From positions 81,702,992 to 81,766,991 of the forward strand of contig NC_079498.1 in NCBI RefSeq assembly GCF_030052815.1: a stretch of 64,000 bases of DNA, read 5' to 3'. The translations under genes and the position numbers were made by a program. Each line of letters begins with the position of its first letter. Position 1 is the first letter of the stretch. Shown here piece after piece: positions 1-12,110 of this stretch. This DNA is from Hevea brasiliensis. Taxonomy: Eukaryota; Streptophyta; Magnoliopsida; Malpighiales; Euphorbiaceae. The notes beneath the pieces were generated by a model. That model made no database searches and had not been told where the DNA came from. It saw only the letters and a list, made by a program, of their open reading frames with translations.

Positions 1-19
1 TAACCCTAACATGAAAGAG

Positions 20-1290
20 GTTGTTAAAAAGGAAAATTTAAAACTATTGGATAGAAGTATTATATACCCAATCTCTAATAGTAAATAGGTTAGTCTAGTA
101 CACATAGTGCCTAAAAAGGATGGGACAACTATTATAAGAAAAATAAAAATAATGAGCTAATCCCAACTAGGATGATCACTAGTTGGCATATGTGCATTGA
201 TTATAGAAAACTAAATAGTACCACTAGAAAAAGGCCACTTTTCTCTTCCATTTAAGGACCAAATGTTAGAAAGGCTAGCAAAACATTCCTATTTCTGCTA
301 CCTAGAAAGGTATTCAGGATTTTTCCAAATCCCTATTCACCTAGAAGACCAAGAAAGACCACATTTACCTGCCCTTATGGCACTTTTGTACATAGGAGAA
401 TGTCCTTTAGTCTTTGTAATGCCTCAGCTACTTTTCAAAGATGCATGATGGCTATTTTTTCTAATTATATTGAAAATATAATGGAATTTTATGGATAATT
501 TCTCTATTTATGGAACCACTTTTGATGAGTGTTTAGCTAACCTATCTAAAGTGCTACAAAGATGTGAGGAGTTAAACCTAGTTTTAAATATGGAAAAATG
601 CCATTTCATAGTAAGGGAGGGCATAGTTCTTGGTTACCTCATATAAAAAAAAAAAAAAAAAAAATTGAAGTGGACAAGGCAAAAATTGAAATAATTGAGA
701 AAATGTCACTACCTTCATTAGTCAAAGGAGTGTGAAGCTTTTTGGGAGATATGGGCTTCTATAGAAGATTCATTAAAGATTTCTCAAAAATAGCTAAGCC
801 ATTAACTAACTTGCTAAATCAAGATATTCCTTTTGACTTTGATGAAAATTACCTTGATTCATTTAACAGGATAAAGGAGACTCTAATTTCTGTACCAATT
901 ATACAACCACTAGATTGGGAGCTAGCATTTGAGGTAATGTGTGATGCAAGTGACTATGCAATAGGAGCAATTCTTGGACAGAGAAAGGATAAAAAAGTTC
1001 ATGCCATCTACTATGCCAGTAAGGCACTTGATGATGCACAGGTCAACTATGCAACCGTAGAGAAAGAACTCGTAGCAGTAGTGTTTGCAATTGATAATTT
1101 AGTTGGATTAAAAGTCATTATATACACAGACCATGCTGCTATTTGATACCTCATGAATAAAAAAGAAGTAAAACCAAGATTGATCTAGTGGATCCTACTT
1201 TTGCAGAAATTCGATCTTGAAATCAAAGATAAAAAGGGAATCGAGAATGTGGCAGCTGACCACCTCTCCAAACTTAAGTAGGAAGACACA
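20..1290 (+). pseudogene. Athila-1 pol: reverse transcriptase and RNase H, decayed
   Basis: Reverse transcriptase motifs run from about 60 to 650 across several frames. They include a VPKKDG-like block, the CIDYRKLN-like block near 190-215, MLERLAKHSYF at 263 onward, and a palm motif at 488-499 that reads F-M-D-N where the family has F-M-D-D. RNase H follows at about 740-1290, and bases 742-1146 are open for 134 codons. Visible there are the first Asp (CDASDYAIGAIL), the Glu region (EKELVAVVFAI) and YTDH. The frame then stops at TGA (1144) and TAG (1186) but stays recognisable to VAADHLSKL. An A-run at 643-664 marks one frame break. No functional enzyme is possible. Lineage assignment to Athila is firm from the RT and RNase H wording. 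Confidence 0.85.
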
Positions 1291-1339
1291 GTGGACTGCT
1301 TTGAAGATTTACCAATTGATGACTACTTTCCAAATGAAC

Positions 1340-2647
1340 ACCTATTAGCAATCTCCCAAGCCCCATGGTATGCTGACATTGTTAACTATCTTGTGTGTAG
1401 AGTTTTGCCACTCAACATGTCTTACCAATAAAAAAAAAAAGGTTTTACATGATGTAAGGGCCTGTACCTGGGAAGAACCTCTGCTACACAAGAGATGCAA
1501 TGATGGGCTGATTAAAAGATGCATACTAGAAGAGGAAATAGAAAGTGCGCTATAGCACTGCCACTCATTACCCTATGGATGAAACTTCAGCACAATAGAG
1601 ATAGCAGCCAAAATTCTATAAGTAGAATTCTACTGGCCCAACTTATTTAAAGATGTAAGAAACTTTGTACTGATATGTAATCAGTGTTAAAGGGCTGGAA
1701 AAATCTCAAGAAGGAACTAGATGCCACTCTATAGTATACTTGAAGTTGAATTGTTTGATGTTTGGGGAATAAACTTTATGGGTCCATTCCCATCCTCGTT
1801 TGGTAACAACTACATCTTTTTTGGTGTAGAGTATGTATCAAAATGGGTGAAAGTAATAGCCTTACCAACAAATGATGCCAAAGTAGTGATCAAGTTCCTC
1901 AAGAAATACATCTTCATAAGATGTGGCACACCAAGGGTGATAATTAGTGATGGGAGAAGTCACTTTAGCAACAACTAGTTTGAAATATTATTAAGGAAAT
2001 ATGGAGTGACACTCAAAGTGGTAACACCTTACCACCCTCAAACAAGTGGACAAGTGGAAAACTCAAATAGGGAATTGAAAAGAATCCTTGAGAAAATAGT
2101 AAATAACTCAAGAAAGTACTGGTCCCTAAAACTAAATGATGCACTATAGGCCTACTGCACTGCCTTCAAAACTCCTATTTCGATAACCCCCTTTTGCTCG
2201 GTATACTGAAAATCATGCCACATACCCATCGAGCTTAAACATAAAGCCTATTGGGCAATCCAAATCCTAAATTTTGATCTGAAAGCTGCTGGAGAGAAAA
2301 GGCTTCTATAACTTAATGAATTGAAAGAGATTAGGCAAAATGCCTATAAGAATGCAAAGATCTTCAAGGAAAGGACCAAAAGCTAGCATGACAAGCACAT
2401 AACAAGAAGAGAAATTAAGGAATGAGATCTTATCTTGCTCTTTAACTCCAGATTGAAGCTATCCCTAGGAAAGCTAAGGTTGAGGCGGTCCGATCCCTTC
2501 AAGGTTACACAAGTCTTCCCATATGGAGAGGTGGAAATATGGAGTGAGACCTCAGGAACTTTCAAAGTGAATGGCCAAAGGCTAAAGCCATACTTCTCGG
2601 GAGAACCAATAGAAAAAGGAGCCAACAATCCTTTAGCAACCCACTAG
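1340..2647 (+). pseudogene. Athila-1 pol: integrase, decayed
   Basis: The zinc-finger region is degraded (around 1555-1690, with several TAG/TAA stops). The catalytic core is clear from 1721: [11 protein letters not shown] holds Asn at 1772-1774 where the first catalytic Asp belongs. The second Asp is present in [12 protein letters not shown], and the Glu is present in the block [13 protein letters not shown] near 2050. The C-terminal part (about 2435-2647) contains the LGKLRLRRSDPFKVTQVFPYGEVEIW segment typical of Athila integrase tails, shown here only as a description of the domain. Stops are mostly TAG, as expected if CAG or TGG codons mutated by single transitions. The protein cannot be active. 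Confidence 0.82.
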
Positions 2648-2994
2648 CACAGCCATGAGCTAGGAGGAACAGTCAAGCTAAATACTATAAATAAGCACTC
2701 CTTGGGAGGTAACCCAAGACTTTAATTTTCCTTATAGTTAATTTCTGTTCACTTTATCTTAATTCTTAGTTTTGCAATAGCCCTAAATCCTCACTTTAGA
2801 CATATTGGTAGAAGAAAGGAGCTGAAAGTAAGGAGGGGATGGAATCAACAAGTCAAAACTACACAAGAGAGGAAATCACAAAACCAGGGAAGTATTTTTA
2901 TTGCTAAAACTCCATGTGCATCTCATTCATATATTTAGAAACATGGTAGCACAAAAACTTGGAAAGATAGGAAAAGAAAGCACTCGACAATCTT

Positions 2995-3395
2995 AGGAAT
3001 TTTATACTAGAAAGTTACATAGGTCTGACCCGTGTAGTGGTACATGACCTATGTAACCTACTAGACCCAGCAATTTACATGCAAAAACACTCCAGAAAGT
3101 TACATAAGGGACCCCATGTAAAACTACACGACATGTGTAACTGATATAGGAGAAAGAGGAATGGGATTTTAAAAAAACAAAAACTTACACGGGGTACCCT
3201 GTGTACTAGTACACGACCCCGTGTAAATAGAATAGGGTGAACACAAAGGGGAAATTAAGGTAAAAAGTTACACGGGTCTAACCCGTGTAGTGGTACATGA
3301 CTTGTGTAACCTACCATTGTTAAAAAAAAAATGAGATAGAAGATTATAAGGGTCTGCCTTGTGTAGTGATACACAGACCCATGTAAATCTTCGTA
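2995..3395. repeat. Cluster of five imperfect palindromes in Athila-1 3' spacer
   Basis: Five related inverted repeats lie at roughly 3014-3057, 3096-3140, 3183-3226, 3267-3310 and 3343-3388, spaced about 85 bp apart. The first has perfect 12-bp arms, GTTACATAGGTC (3014-3025) and GACCTATGTAAC (3046-3057). The third has outer arms TTACACGGGGT / ACCCCGTGTAA around a smaller palindrome GTGTACTAGTACAC. Related TACACGGG / CCCGTGTA words recur in the LTR of the same element at about 9490-9790. The flanking stretches 2648-2994 and 3396-3613 hold no gene that I can recognise. Confidence 0.7.
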
Positions 3396-3613
3396 GCACT
3401 GATAGTGAATAGGCGTGAAACGAAAATCCAAAAGGCATGCCCATCCCTTTAAATAGCCCCCCAAACATTACAAAACCCATTGAAACTCTATAAAAGCCTT
3501 TCTTCTCCAAAAGTCCCTCATAAAACTCCTTCCAATCTTATTTTTCTCTCTAACCCTACTTTTTTCATCTTTCTCAAATAGCTCCTGCAAAAAGCCCTAC
3601 AAAAAGACTAGGT

Positions 3614-4852
3614 TCTTCCTCAAAGGGGAGAGATGACTCACAATCTCCACCCCAAAAACCAAGAACAAGACAAGCTAGAGAAAAAGAACCTTAACCATAA
3701 CCCTAACCCCAGCCCCAATGCCAACCCCAACCCCAACCCCAACCCCAACCACAACCATAACTTGACTTTTCCTTAGCCTGGCCATTCAAGAACACTGAGC
3801 ACAAGGACATCTGCACCAGGCTTAACAACAGGAAGATTGCATGCACCAAATACATGGATACACCATTATTGGAGCAACTAGGATTGAAGGAAGAAGGAAA
3901 AAAGCTCCTAGACAACATTGGGCAGACCAGATTCACCTAATTGCAGTATCCTGCATATAAGGGCACAACTCTAGAATTCCTAAGCAGTTTTAAAGCCACT
4001 CTTTGGGCCACAGACAAAGACGATAGGGGCAGGATTGAGTTTAGGCTTTTGGGGGTTGACAAAGTAATAAATATGGATGAGTTCAATGCTATCCTCAGAT
4101 TTGATAGTGAGAGACTCTAGGAGATCCCTCAAAATAAGTTTGTATATGACAACAATGAGTTTTAGAGGACCATTGCACTAAACATTGAAGTATATATCTC
4201 TAACAGGTCAAAATCATTGGGATTGACTAGCCCAGCACTGAAACATATGCATAGGTTTGGAGCCTACACTATAATGGGCTATCATGATAGCCTTGGCATA
4301 GCAAATGCTAATGAGTTATTCTTCTTATGGTGTATGGTGACAGAGAGGAGATGTAGCATCGGGTATTTCTAGTGTAACCACTTAAGGAGGATGTCTCACT
4401 AGGCCACCGAGCACATTGTATTGGGGGGCCTCATTATAGCAATAATTTTGCACTATAGATTCATGCCAGCACACGTCAGGCTGCGCCCTATCTTTAGTAC
4501 TACCGGGATAGATCAGACCATCTACATATCCATGGGAATATGCAAAAGAGTTAGGGATACATGCCCCCTAATTGATGCAGATGGGAATGTCATCCCTAGC
4601 AGAGAGCCAGCAGAAACAGAGTAAAGGGAGTCCTCAAGAGCACAAGAACAGAGATAAGAGCAATAGCAGGTTACATATCTATAGTGGATGGAGACGATTA
4701 TTAATAATAGGATTATGGCTCTGGAGACCACCATCACATATCAGATTAGAGTAGTAGAGGATAGTCTCCAAGAGGCCCAAAATAAGCTAAACATGATCCT
4801 TGAGAGGTAGAATGTAGAGTCACCTTCCTCACCATCAGAGACCTTATAGACA
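3614..4852 (+). pseudogene. Athila-specific 3' ORF (env position), decayed
   Basis: An Asn-Pro rich segment (3690-3760, coded by CCCCAA repeats) is followed by sequence resembling the plant ATHILA ORF family: a charged region, then LEFLSS..ATLWA, RIEFRLLGVDKVINMDEFNAIL, a region rich in aromatic residues, NELFFLWCM and GGLIIAIILHY near 4421-4460. In Athila elements this ORF lies downstream of integrase, where retroviruses keep env. Its function is not established. Here it is interrupted by at least five TAG or TAA stops (for example at 3938, 4119, 4162, 4370 and 4400). From 4421 to 4624 the frame is open. The protein is not made intact. Confidence 0.65.
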
Positions 4853-5935
4853 TAAGACAGTAGAATAGGACACCTTTTGTTGTATTACATAGGCATAGGC
4901 CTTAGTCTTAGTCACTACTTAGGTAGATAGGTCTATTTTGTTCAAACTATGCTCTCTATGTTCATACTTTCTTGCCTTAATACACAATATGCTTTTCTAT
5001 GATGATATGTCTATTGCCTTTTCTTTAATTAGTTTTGCATATTATGTTGCCATTGTGGACAATATCATATTTAAGTTTAGGAGTGCACTCATGCATTGCA
5101 TTCATACATTACATTTCATTCTTACTATTGCATTGCCTTATTATATCTATATTATAATTATGTATCAAAAACCCAGAAAAATTTTGTAACTTTTGAAAAT
5201 TTTAAACTTTTTCAAAGGCTTTTAACTTAAAATGATAACTAAAACCTTAACAAGCTAATAATTGAACTCTCTTGGAAAGAGGAATGGATGTGACTAGATA
5301 GGCAAAAAGACTTTAATATGTTAATTGTGAAAAATTTGATTACCTAAGTGAAGTCTAACTAATTAAACCCCTTTATAACGATTAGTTTGTCACATTGAAG
5401 TTGTAAAATTAAGAGAATTTTTGAAATACAAACAAACCTAAAAATGCCTCACGAACCCTAGAATATATCTTTTGGATCTATCAAGACAAAATCCTAGCAT
5501 ATGCTTGATGAAGAGATGATTAAGGCATTCTTTGTTTATAAACCCATCATAACCTTAGCCACCCATTTACAAATTTTCATCCCTTGAGCGAACTTGAGTC
5601 TATAGCTATCCCTTTGAATGATTTTTTTGGTAACCCATAACTCTATCCTAGCCCCTAGCCTAAACACTTACCCTACCATTTGAGGAATCTAAATGCATAA
5701 GTAAAAAGTATATTAGGTACAAAAGAAAATATAAAGAGAGGGTGTAAAAGTCAAGAGAAAGTGCAAATATGTAAAACATTGAAAAAAAATTACCTTTCCA
5801 ACCCATAAAAAACAATGAGTTTGGGAGAGAGGACAAAAAGGGACATAAATACCAAAAGAAAAAGCAAAAAAAGTCCCTAAATGAGTAGCAAGCTAGCATA
5901 CTTGACACTAAAAACCAAAAGTCCTTCCTTTCCAT

Positions 5936-5972
<37 letters not shown>

Positions 5973-6189
5973 TAATATGCTTGGAACCTATGCATAATAG
6001 TGATCCCCTCACTTGCATTCCTTAAAAACTCTTCATTGGTAGCCAAATCACTACCTTTTAGCCCCATTATAACCCTTTTAAAAACCTCTTGATCTTTTAA
6101 AGGTGTATACTACATTATTAGAGATAGGGAATTAAGATATGCCTATGGTCACTTCATCATAATTATCCATACTAGAGGCAAATTTGGGA
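4853..6189 (+). other. Athila-1 3' spacer, no gene seen
   Basis: AT-rich noncoding sequence between the Athila 3' ORF and the solo LTR insertion. It has a poly-A run at about 5940-5970 and no recognisable protein homology on either strand. Such long spacers before the 3' LTR are usual in Athila elements. The same spacer resumes at 8979 and continues to the polypurine tract. Confidence 0.6.
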
Positions 6190-6194
6190 GAGCA

Positions 6195-8973
6195 TGTAAC
6201 ACCCCTATGTTCAGTAGTTCTGTACATTCCACTGTTCCGATGACTAGTGTCCTCCTGGACAGTTGGGATGTGTAAAACCATATTTAAGTCACCTAGAAAA
6301 GCCATGAATGAAAAATAACAACAATTAAATGAAGATAAAATACAAATAAGAAAAACAAGGCATAATGGGTTAAATGAGCCGAAACCACAGCGATGGGTGA
6401 TCGAACCGGGAAGTGACTGTGAGACTAGTTGCTGCCCAAATTTTGTGTGGGACACTATGGCACCCCAGGTCTAAAAATTATTACGAAGCTAATAGTAATA
6501 TGAAAACCATAGAAAAGAACCAAGAAACAGTTCGAAAAATTGAACCAGAGTTCCAGAAGCATTTAAATGCTATTGGAAAAATGGATCAGACTAGTAAGGG
6601 GCAATTTAGTCAATTCATCCTTAGAGGTGACTCTTTGCCTAAATGTCCAATGAAATATAGGAAATTAATAGTTTGAAAAATAAATTAAAGTGGAGTGGTT
6701 AATGAGAGAAAAGGGAAAGAAAAGAAATTGGAATTGAGTTGTGAATGGTAATGTCCAATTCTGGACAGCCTGACCATGGTCCACTCAAATGGCCATAAGT
6801 TGAATTCTATTGCTCCAATTGGTGTGAGGCCAATCAAAAATGAAAATTAAGACCCAAAGCAATAATTTTCATGTAGAAACCTTGCCCTAAACAGACTACA
6901 AGTTGGTGTAAAAATTGGTTAAATCCGGATTAGGTACCCTGCCACTGGGCAAAACTGACCATATGAATAATATATGTTCAAATGGTCATAACTTGGTGTA
7001 GACAGGTCCAAATGACTTGATTTTTATACCAATGGAAAGCTATGACATAGTTGAACAACTTTCATGAAGAAAACAATTCCAAATTCTGATCATAACCAAA
7101 TCAAATTGCCAACAAAATTTGGCTCACAAAATCTGCCAGAACCTAAAATTTGCCCAGAATTTTGGAATTGACTAATCCAGCCAGTTATGGTTAAATAGCC
7201 ATAAATTGAGCTAAAAATCACCAAATGGAGTGATTCAAAAAGGAAATTAAAGCTAAGACATAGAGGAACAACTTTGATAAAGGAAAGTTGGCCAAATTTC
7301 TACTGTAGAAGGTCCAATGGAATAGTAGAACCAAAAGACCCAAAACTGAAATTTTTGAATTTCACTTAGGGAATTTGGAATTTCAATTGGCAATCAATGC
7401 CCACATAATTATAAACCAAAATGTGATATGTGGGAGTAATTAGAACTAATATACCTATTAAGTATGAAAAAGTCAATATTTTAGCCAATTGGTCAAATGA
7501 ATAGTAGCCACAAATGCACCTAATGCAAAGGATTCAAATGTATAAATTGTATTGGGTAGATTAAGGCTATAAAAATTTGAATTGTTGGATTACTTATTAA
7601 AAGTGATTTAAATGAGTACTGAAACACTTTAAATTGTGTGTTTCAGTAAAATAAGACACTAGGAAGGACAAAGAAAAAGTGAGTCAAGGCCAAGAGGCGA
7701 CTCATTTGAGATTTGTGCACAACAGTTAACTTCTATTTGATTTTCGATTTGAATTTTTAATTGAATGATTTATGAAATTTATTTATGACTTCATGGATAT
7801 CGAATAATTTGGTTGATAAAGAATTTTATACTGTTAGCTCAAAATTTTGGAAAATTAAATTGTATGTGAATTGATAGATATTTTAAGGTTTGGATAATTA
7901 TTGAAATGGTTTGAAACCACAATTTTCATAACTATTTGTTTGAATTCCTCACTAGCTTGCCTAGTGAGACAAATTGGATTGTATTCCCTCTCTAGCTGAA
8001 GTGTTGAGGTGTGTGCCAGTTGAGGACGAATTAAATGAGTACTCATATAATTGTGCTAGCTAGCCTTGGTATTCCTCATTAGCCTTTGGCTAGTGGGATG
8101 AATTGGATATTGGAGTCATGATTAAGCTGTGTGATTTTTCAAAATTTATTTTGTGATTATGGAATGGAATTTGGTTTATTTAAGAAATTTTCTAGCTTTA
8201 GAAATAAAGCATGATTCTATATGTGTTAATATTCAAATTGATTTACCTTGGAAAAATTGTGATTAATTGTTGTATAAATTATTATTTTCTTTAAGTTGTG
8301 CACCACTGAGTCTTTGGCTCAGTGATAGCTTTTTATTCTTGTCGCAGGTAGAGAGGTAGATAAAGCAGCAGAGTAGGCTGCTTGCGACTTGAAGTGACCA
8401 GCATTTTGGATTTTTACTGGGTATATAGATTATACCCTTGTAAATTTTATTTTGATGTATATGTCACTGTATGTATGTACATTAGACTCGAGCAGTTATA
8501 TAATGAATTTTGTAAATTATTTTTTATTTGTGTAGGTGTTGTAATATAAATCTTTTATTTTATTTAATGAAATGCTCAGTTTATTTGAAATATTTTTTAT
8601 TATGAATTGCTTGAGATGGTGTTGAATGGAGAATGGATTGTAATAAGAATTCTGGAGTTGGATTTTAATTATATATTGGGAGTGTTTTTATAGGTTTTTG
8701 AAGAACTATTTTTCCAAATTATAGACGGCACTCTATCGAATTTTTTGTAATATTTGTGGAGATTTTTAATTAATTAAAAATTAGATTTATGGCTTAACTT
8801 CAATTAAAGATTTTCAATACCTGTTCAAAAGTACCCACCACTTTAAAAAGAAATGGAAATTGATTTAAAATCTCTAGTAGTATATTTAATGGGTTATCGG
8901 TAGGCGAAGTTCAGTAATTCATTAGGTATACTACGGGATCATGTTATGCCTTATGTAAGGATAAGGTGTGACA
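6195..8973 (+). mobile_element. Solo LTR of a Tekay/Del-like chromovirus, TSD GAGCA
   Basis: The segment begins TGTAACACCCC and ends GATAAGGTGTGACA. Identical 5-bp duplications GAGCA flank it at 6190-6194 and 8974-8978. Its last ~110 bp match, in reverse orientation, the start of the element A LTR at 13011 (shared words include AATGGGTTATCG, AATTCATTAGGTAT and CTACGGGA). It therefore belongs to the same or a sister family as A. No gag or pol lies inside, and a single LTR with intact duplications is what LTR-LTR recombination leaves. Conserved hairpins sit at 7948-7968, 8075-8097 and 8304-8324, and the palindrome ATGAGTACTCAT is at about 8035-8046. Confidence 0.9.
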
Positions 8974-9242
8974 GAGCAAGTGTTTCTCAAATATATCCTA
9001 ATAAAAATAAGTTATTTGTGACTTATTAATGGTTTTACAAGTGAAATAATTAGTTGAAGCTCTATAAAGAGGATGAGATTCTAGCAAGCAACTATTGATG
9101 TCTCTATGCCCTAAAAGTATGAAAATTGGCATGAAGGTTGAAGAGTGCTCAACTGTATGCAAATTAAGCTTTTGGTTATATTTCTAAATACCCTAATAAG
9201 TTTTCAAAATTTTTGTTTTGCTTGGGGACAAGTAAAAGTTTG

Positions 9243-9256
9243 AGTTTAGGGGTATT
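9243..9256 (+). promoter_or_regulatory. Polypurine tract of Athila-1
   Basis: AGTTTAGGGGTATT lies immediately before the LTR start TGATACACTTG. The preceding wording (CTTGGGGACAAGTAAAAG) is typical of the Athila region upstream of the 3' LTR. It would prime plus-strand DNA synthesis. The tract is slightly eroded. Confidence 0.7.
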
Positions 9257-10789
9257 TGATACACTTGTATCATATAGATGCCTTAAGGCATAATTGCATT
9301 GCATTTCATAGTATATAGATAGCTAATCGCATGCATTTTAGTTAGTTTCATTAGTTTTGTTAATTTAGTTAATCTCTACTGAGTTTCATGTTTTTTATAT
9401 CTTTTTAGGTGTTCTAGAGGAAGTCTAAGGCATAAAAGTCAAATAGACAAACTTTAGGGGAAGGAAAAGTAGGGGAAGCTACTGCATCACAGTACATGAG
9501 TCGTGTACAAAGTAAGCCAAACCCGTGTAACCCTCCTGGCAGGAGACGACTGAAGAGAATATTAAGAAGCCATAGTACACGGGTCATGTAACTGACCCCG
9601 TGTACCCTACAGTTCCCTGTGTAACCTTCTGGACATTCAAACTTGAAGAGCTAAAGAAGGAAGACAGTACACGGGCCATGTACTTTTACCCATGTAAACC
9701 CAAGAACCCCTATGTAACTTTTTGCTTCCCACTTGACTGAAGCTAAAATCCATCTAGAAGTTTACATGCCCCTGGGCCATGTAGTTTATAACAGATAGGC
9801 TTCTGATATGATTCCAACTCCACTTTTTGCACTTCAAATGGACTTTTAAGGCTCTTGGGACTCTAAAACATGGCCTTGAGACACCTTATATAAATACCAG
9901 ACAATAGAAATAGGGGGAGAACACTTTCGAAAGAAGATTTTTCTAGTTTAAAGATAATTTTAGCTTTGTAAACCCTAGTTTTTTAAGCCCTTTGGAGAAA
10001 AGCTACATCAAATGCAATGAGAAGACCTCTCAGCTGAAGTTCCAAAAGTCCAAAGCTAAAGAATCTTTTTCTGGGTTCTTTTGTTTGATTTCTTTAAATT
10101 GATTTTATGTTCTTTTATTATAATATATTTGTTAAACTCACCATGAGTGAGTATTTTTTTAATTCTAGAATTAGTACCACTTTTAATTTCTGTTATGGAT
10201 ATATCTTAAGTTTATTTAATGGAATTGATCCTTATGCTAGATACTAGTTAAAGAACTGAAAGGTGAAGATTAGTATTGGAAGTCAGGATTTTGAACCTTG
10301 GAAATCTAACCTAGAGATAGGCTGACATCCTTTGTGGAATTTCACAATTAATCAAAGATCTTAAAGGGTCTTGATTAAGATTGATCACCACAAAAGTAGC
10401 ATTCAAATTAATTAAAATATGCCTTAGGTTCTTTAAGAGAGGACCTAGGATACCTTAAGATTAATTTTCATCAAAGTAACAATGCTCAATCCATTGAATA
10501 AGCAAGGTTAAATCCATAATAGGGTTAAAGTGTGATATCTTAATTCTGAAATTGTTTCCCTCATAGATTCCTTTAAATTAAAATCTTAGCTTTACTCTCT
10601 CTTATTTCTCAATATTCTTAGCAGTAGTTTAGATTTAATCTCTCTATAACTTTGGTAGTTTAAATAGTTAAAATTGCTGTCTAGCTTAGTACTTATTTTT
10701 ATAAATTTCTCGTGGGAACGATACTCTACTTACTACTATATTACTTAATTCACGATCTATGCACTTACAGGGTTGTAAACCACCAAACA
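9257..10789 (+). repeat. 3' LTR of Athila-1
   Basis: The LTR starts TGATACACTTG at 9257 and ends near ...CCACCAAACA at 10788-10789, about 1.53 kb. Support comes from the polypurine tract before it and from alignment by eye with the - strand LTR of Athila-2 (54131-55999). Shared blocks include the ACGATACTC...CTTACTACT region near the end, GACTTTTGGAACTT near 10040, and the rule-like run AAAAGTCC near 9840. Dispersed TACACGGG / CCCGTGTA words at 9490-9790 echo the palindromes in the 3' spacer. No ORF of note is present. Confidence 0.8.
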
Positions 10790-12110
10790 AGTTTTTCAAG
10801 CATTTGTTCAATTATAGGAAGAGGGAAATGGTCTTTTTAGGTGATGCTATTTAGTTTCTTATAATCAATACACATTCGCTATCCAGTGACTGTTCAAGTT
10901 AGAATTAACTCATTATTTTTACTTTTACTACAGTCATCCCACCCTTTTTCAACACCACTTGTACTAAACTCACCCATTTACTATTAGAAATGGAATAGAT
11001 TACTCATGAGTCTAATAGTTTTAAAATCTCTTTTTGACTACTTCTTTTATGTTGGTGTTGAGTCTTCTTTGGTACTTAATTATGGGTTTACTATTTTCCT
11101 CTATATGTATTCTATGCATACAAATAAAGGGGCTAATTCCTTTTAGGTCATCTATGGTTTACCCTATGATCTTCTTATAGGTTCTTAATTCCTTCAATAA
11201 TTTCTCTTCTTCTAAATCAATTAGACTAGCATTGATAATCATAGGAAAAGTAGAGTCCGAGCCAAGAAATGCACAATTGAGAGTGGAAGGGAGGGATTTT
11301 AGTTTTACCAGAGGTGGTTGTTCCATGGTGATTGGGGCTAATGTGGTTGAAACTTGCTTCAGCTCCTCGATTTATAGTGCTTGGGCTGGTGGTAGTGGTG
11401 GGCTAGCTTTTAATATTTGTGCAAAGGCTAAAATTTCTTCATTCTCATCTTTTATGGTGCTGCTATGCACAATACAAGCTTTTAGAGGATCTTTTGGGTA
11501 TCTCTTTTTGAATTCTTCCTCTACTAGTGTCCACCTTTAAGCATCTGTCCATGTATGGCTTCTACTTCATAATTTGGAGCACATTAAATTTTACCTCCTT
11601 TTCTCCCACTTTAAGAGTCAATTGTCCATTCTTAACGTCTATAATGGCTACAGTGGTTGCTAAGAAAGGTCTTCCTAAGATTATGGGAATTTGAACATCT
11701 TCTTTCATTTTTAAGACAACAAAGTCAAGAAGTATGAAAAATTTGCCTACCTTAATCGATACATTAAAATTTTCCTACCTTGATCAAGACATTCTCTAAT
11801 ATGCCAATTGGGTACTTGACAAATCTATCTGCTAGGTATAAGGAGCTGGTGGTTGGCTTTAATTCTCCAACATTTAACTTCTGACAAATGGAGAGTGGCA
11901 TAAGACTGACACTTGCTCCTAGGTCAGAAAGGGTTTTGTCAATGGACATGTTGGCTATAAGACATGGAATTAAAAGGTTTCCACAATCGTTTAGTTTTGG
12001 TGGCAATTTGTTTTATAGTATTGCACTACACTCTTTAATGAAAGCTACAGTCTAATAGTCATAAAGTTCTCTTTTGTTGGAGAGTATTTATTTCGAAAAA
12101 GTAACATAGG
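10790..12110 (-). pseudogene. Athila-2 protease and start of reverse transcriptase
   Basis: Read on the - strand, the protease is at 12006-11764: PPKLNDCGNLLIPC, then LSDLGASVSLMPLS with the D-L-G-A-S active-site variant usual for Athila, then LADRFVKYPIGILENVLIKV. It continues in other frames through an IILGRPFLAT-like block (about 11690-11650). Near 11230-10790 come the pol linker and RT fingers, including a TIDDL block, MHRIHIEE and CIDYKKLNS, up to EQMLEKL at the junction with Athila-1. Frame breaks and stops are frequent. The + strand ORF at 11232-11540 is only the opposite-strand shadow. Confidence 0.8.

Larger units (their letters stand above)
1..10789 (+). mobile_element. Athila-type Ty3/gypsy retrotransposon (Athila-1), left end outside window
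   Basis: On the + strand the order is reverse transcriptase, RNase H, integrase, a long spacer, an Athila-specific 3' ORF, a second spacer, a polypurine tract and a 3' LTR. This is the architecture of the Athila lineage, in which an extra ORF sits in the env position. The element is dead: pol has many in-frame stops and frame breaks, and both the RT and integrase active sites carry D-to-N changes. A 2.8-kb solo LTR interrupts the 3' spacer. The right end at about 10789 abuts reverse transcriptase sequence of another Athila on the opposite strand, so this copy inserted into Athila-2. Its own 5' LTR, gag and protease must lie left of base 1. The target duplication cannot be checked. Confidence 0.85.

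Noticed and set aside
3690..3760. Interstitial or true telomere
   Set aside because: The unit is CCCCAA, not the plant CCCTAAA. It lies in a coding frame of an Athila ORF.
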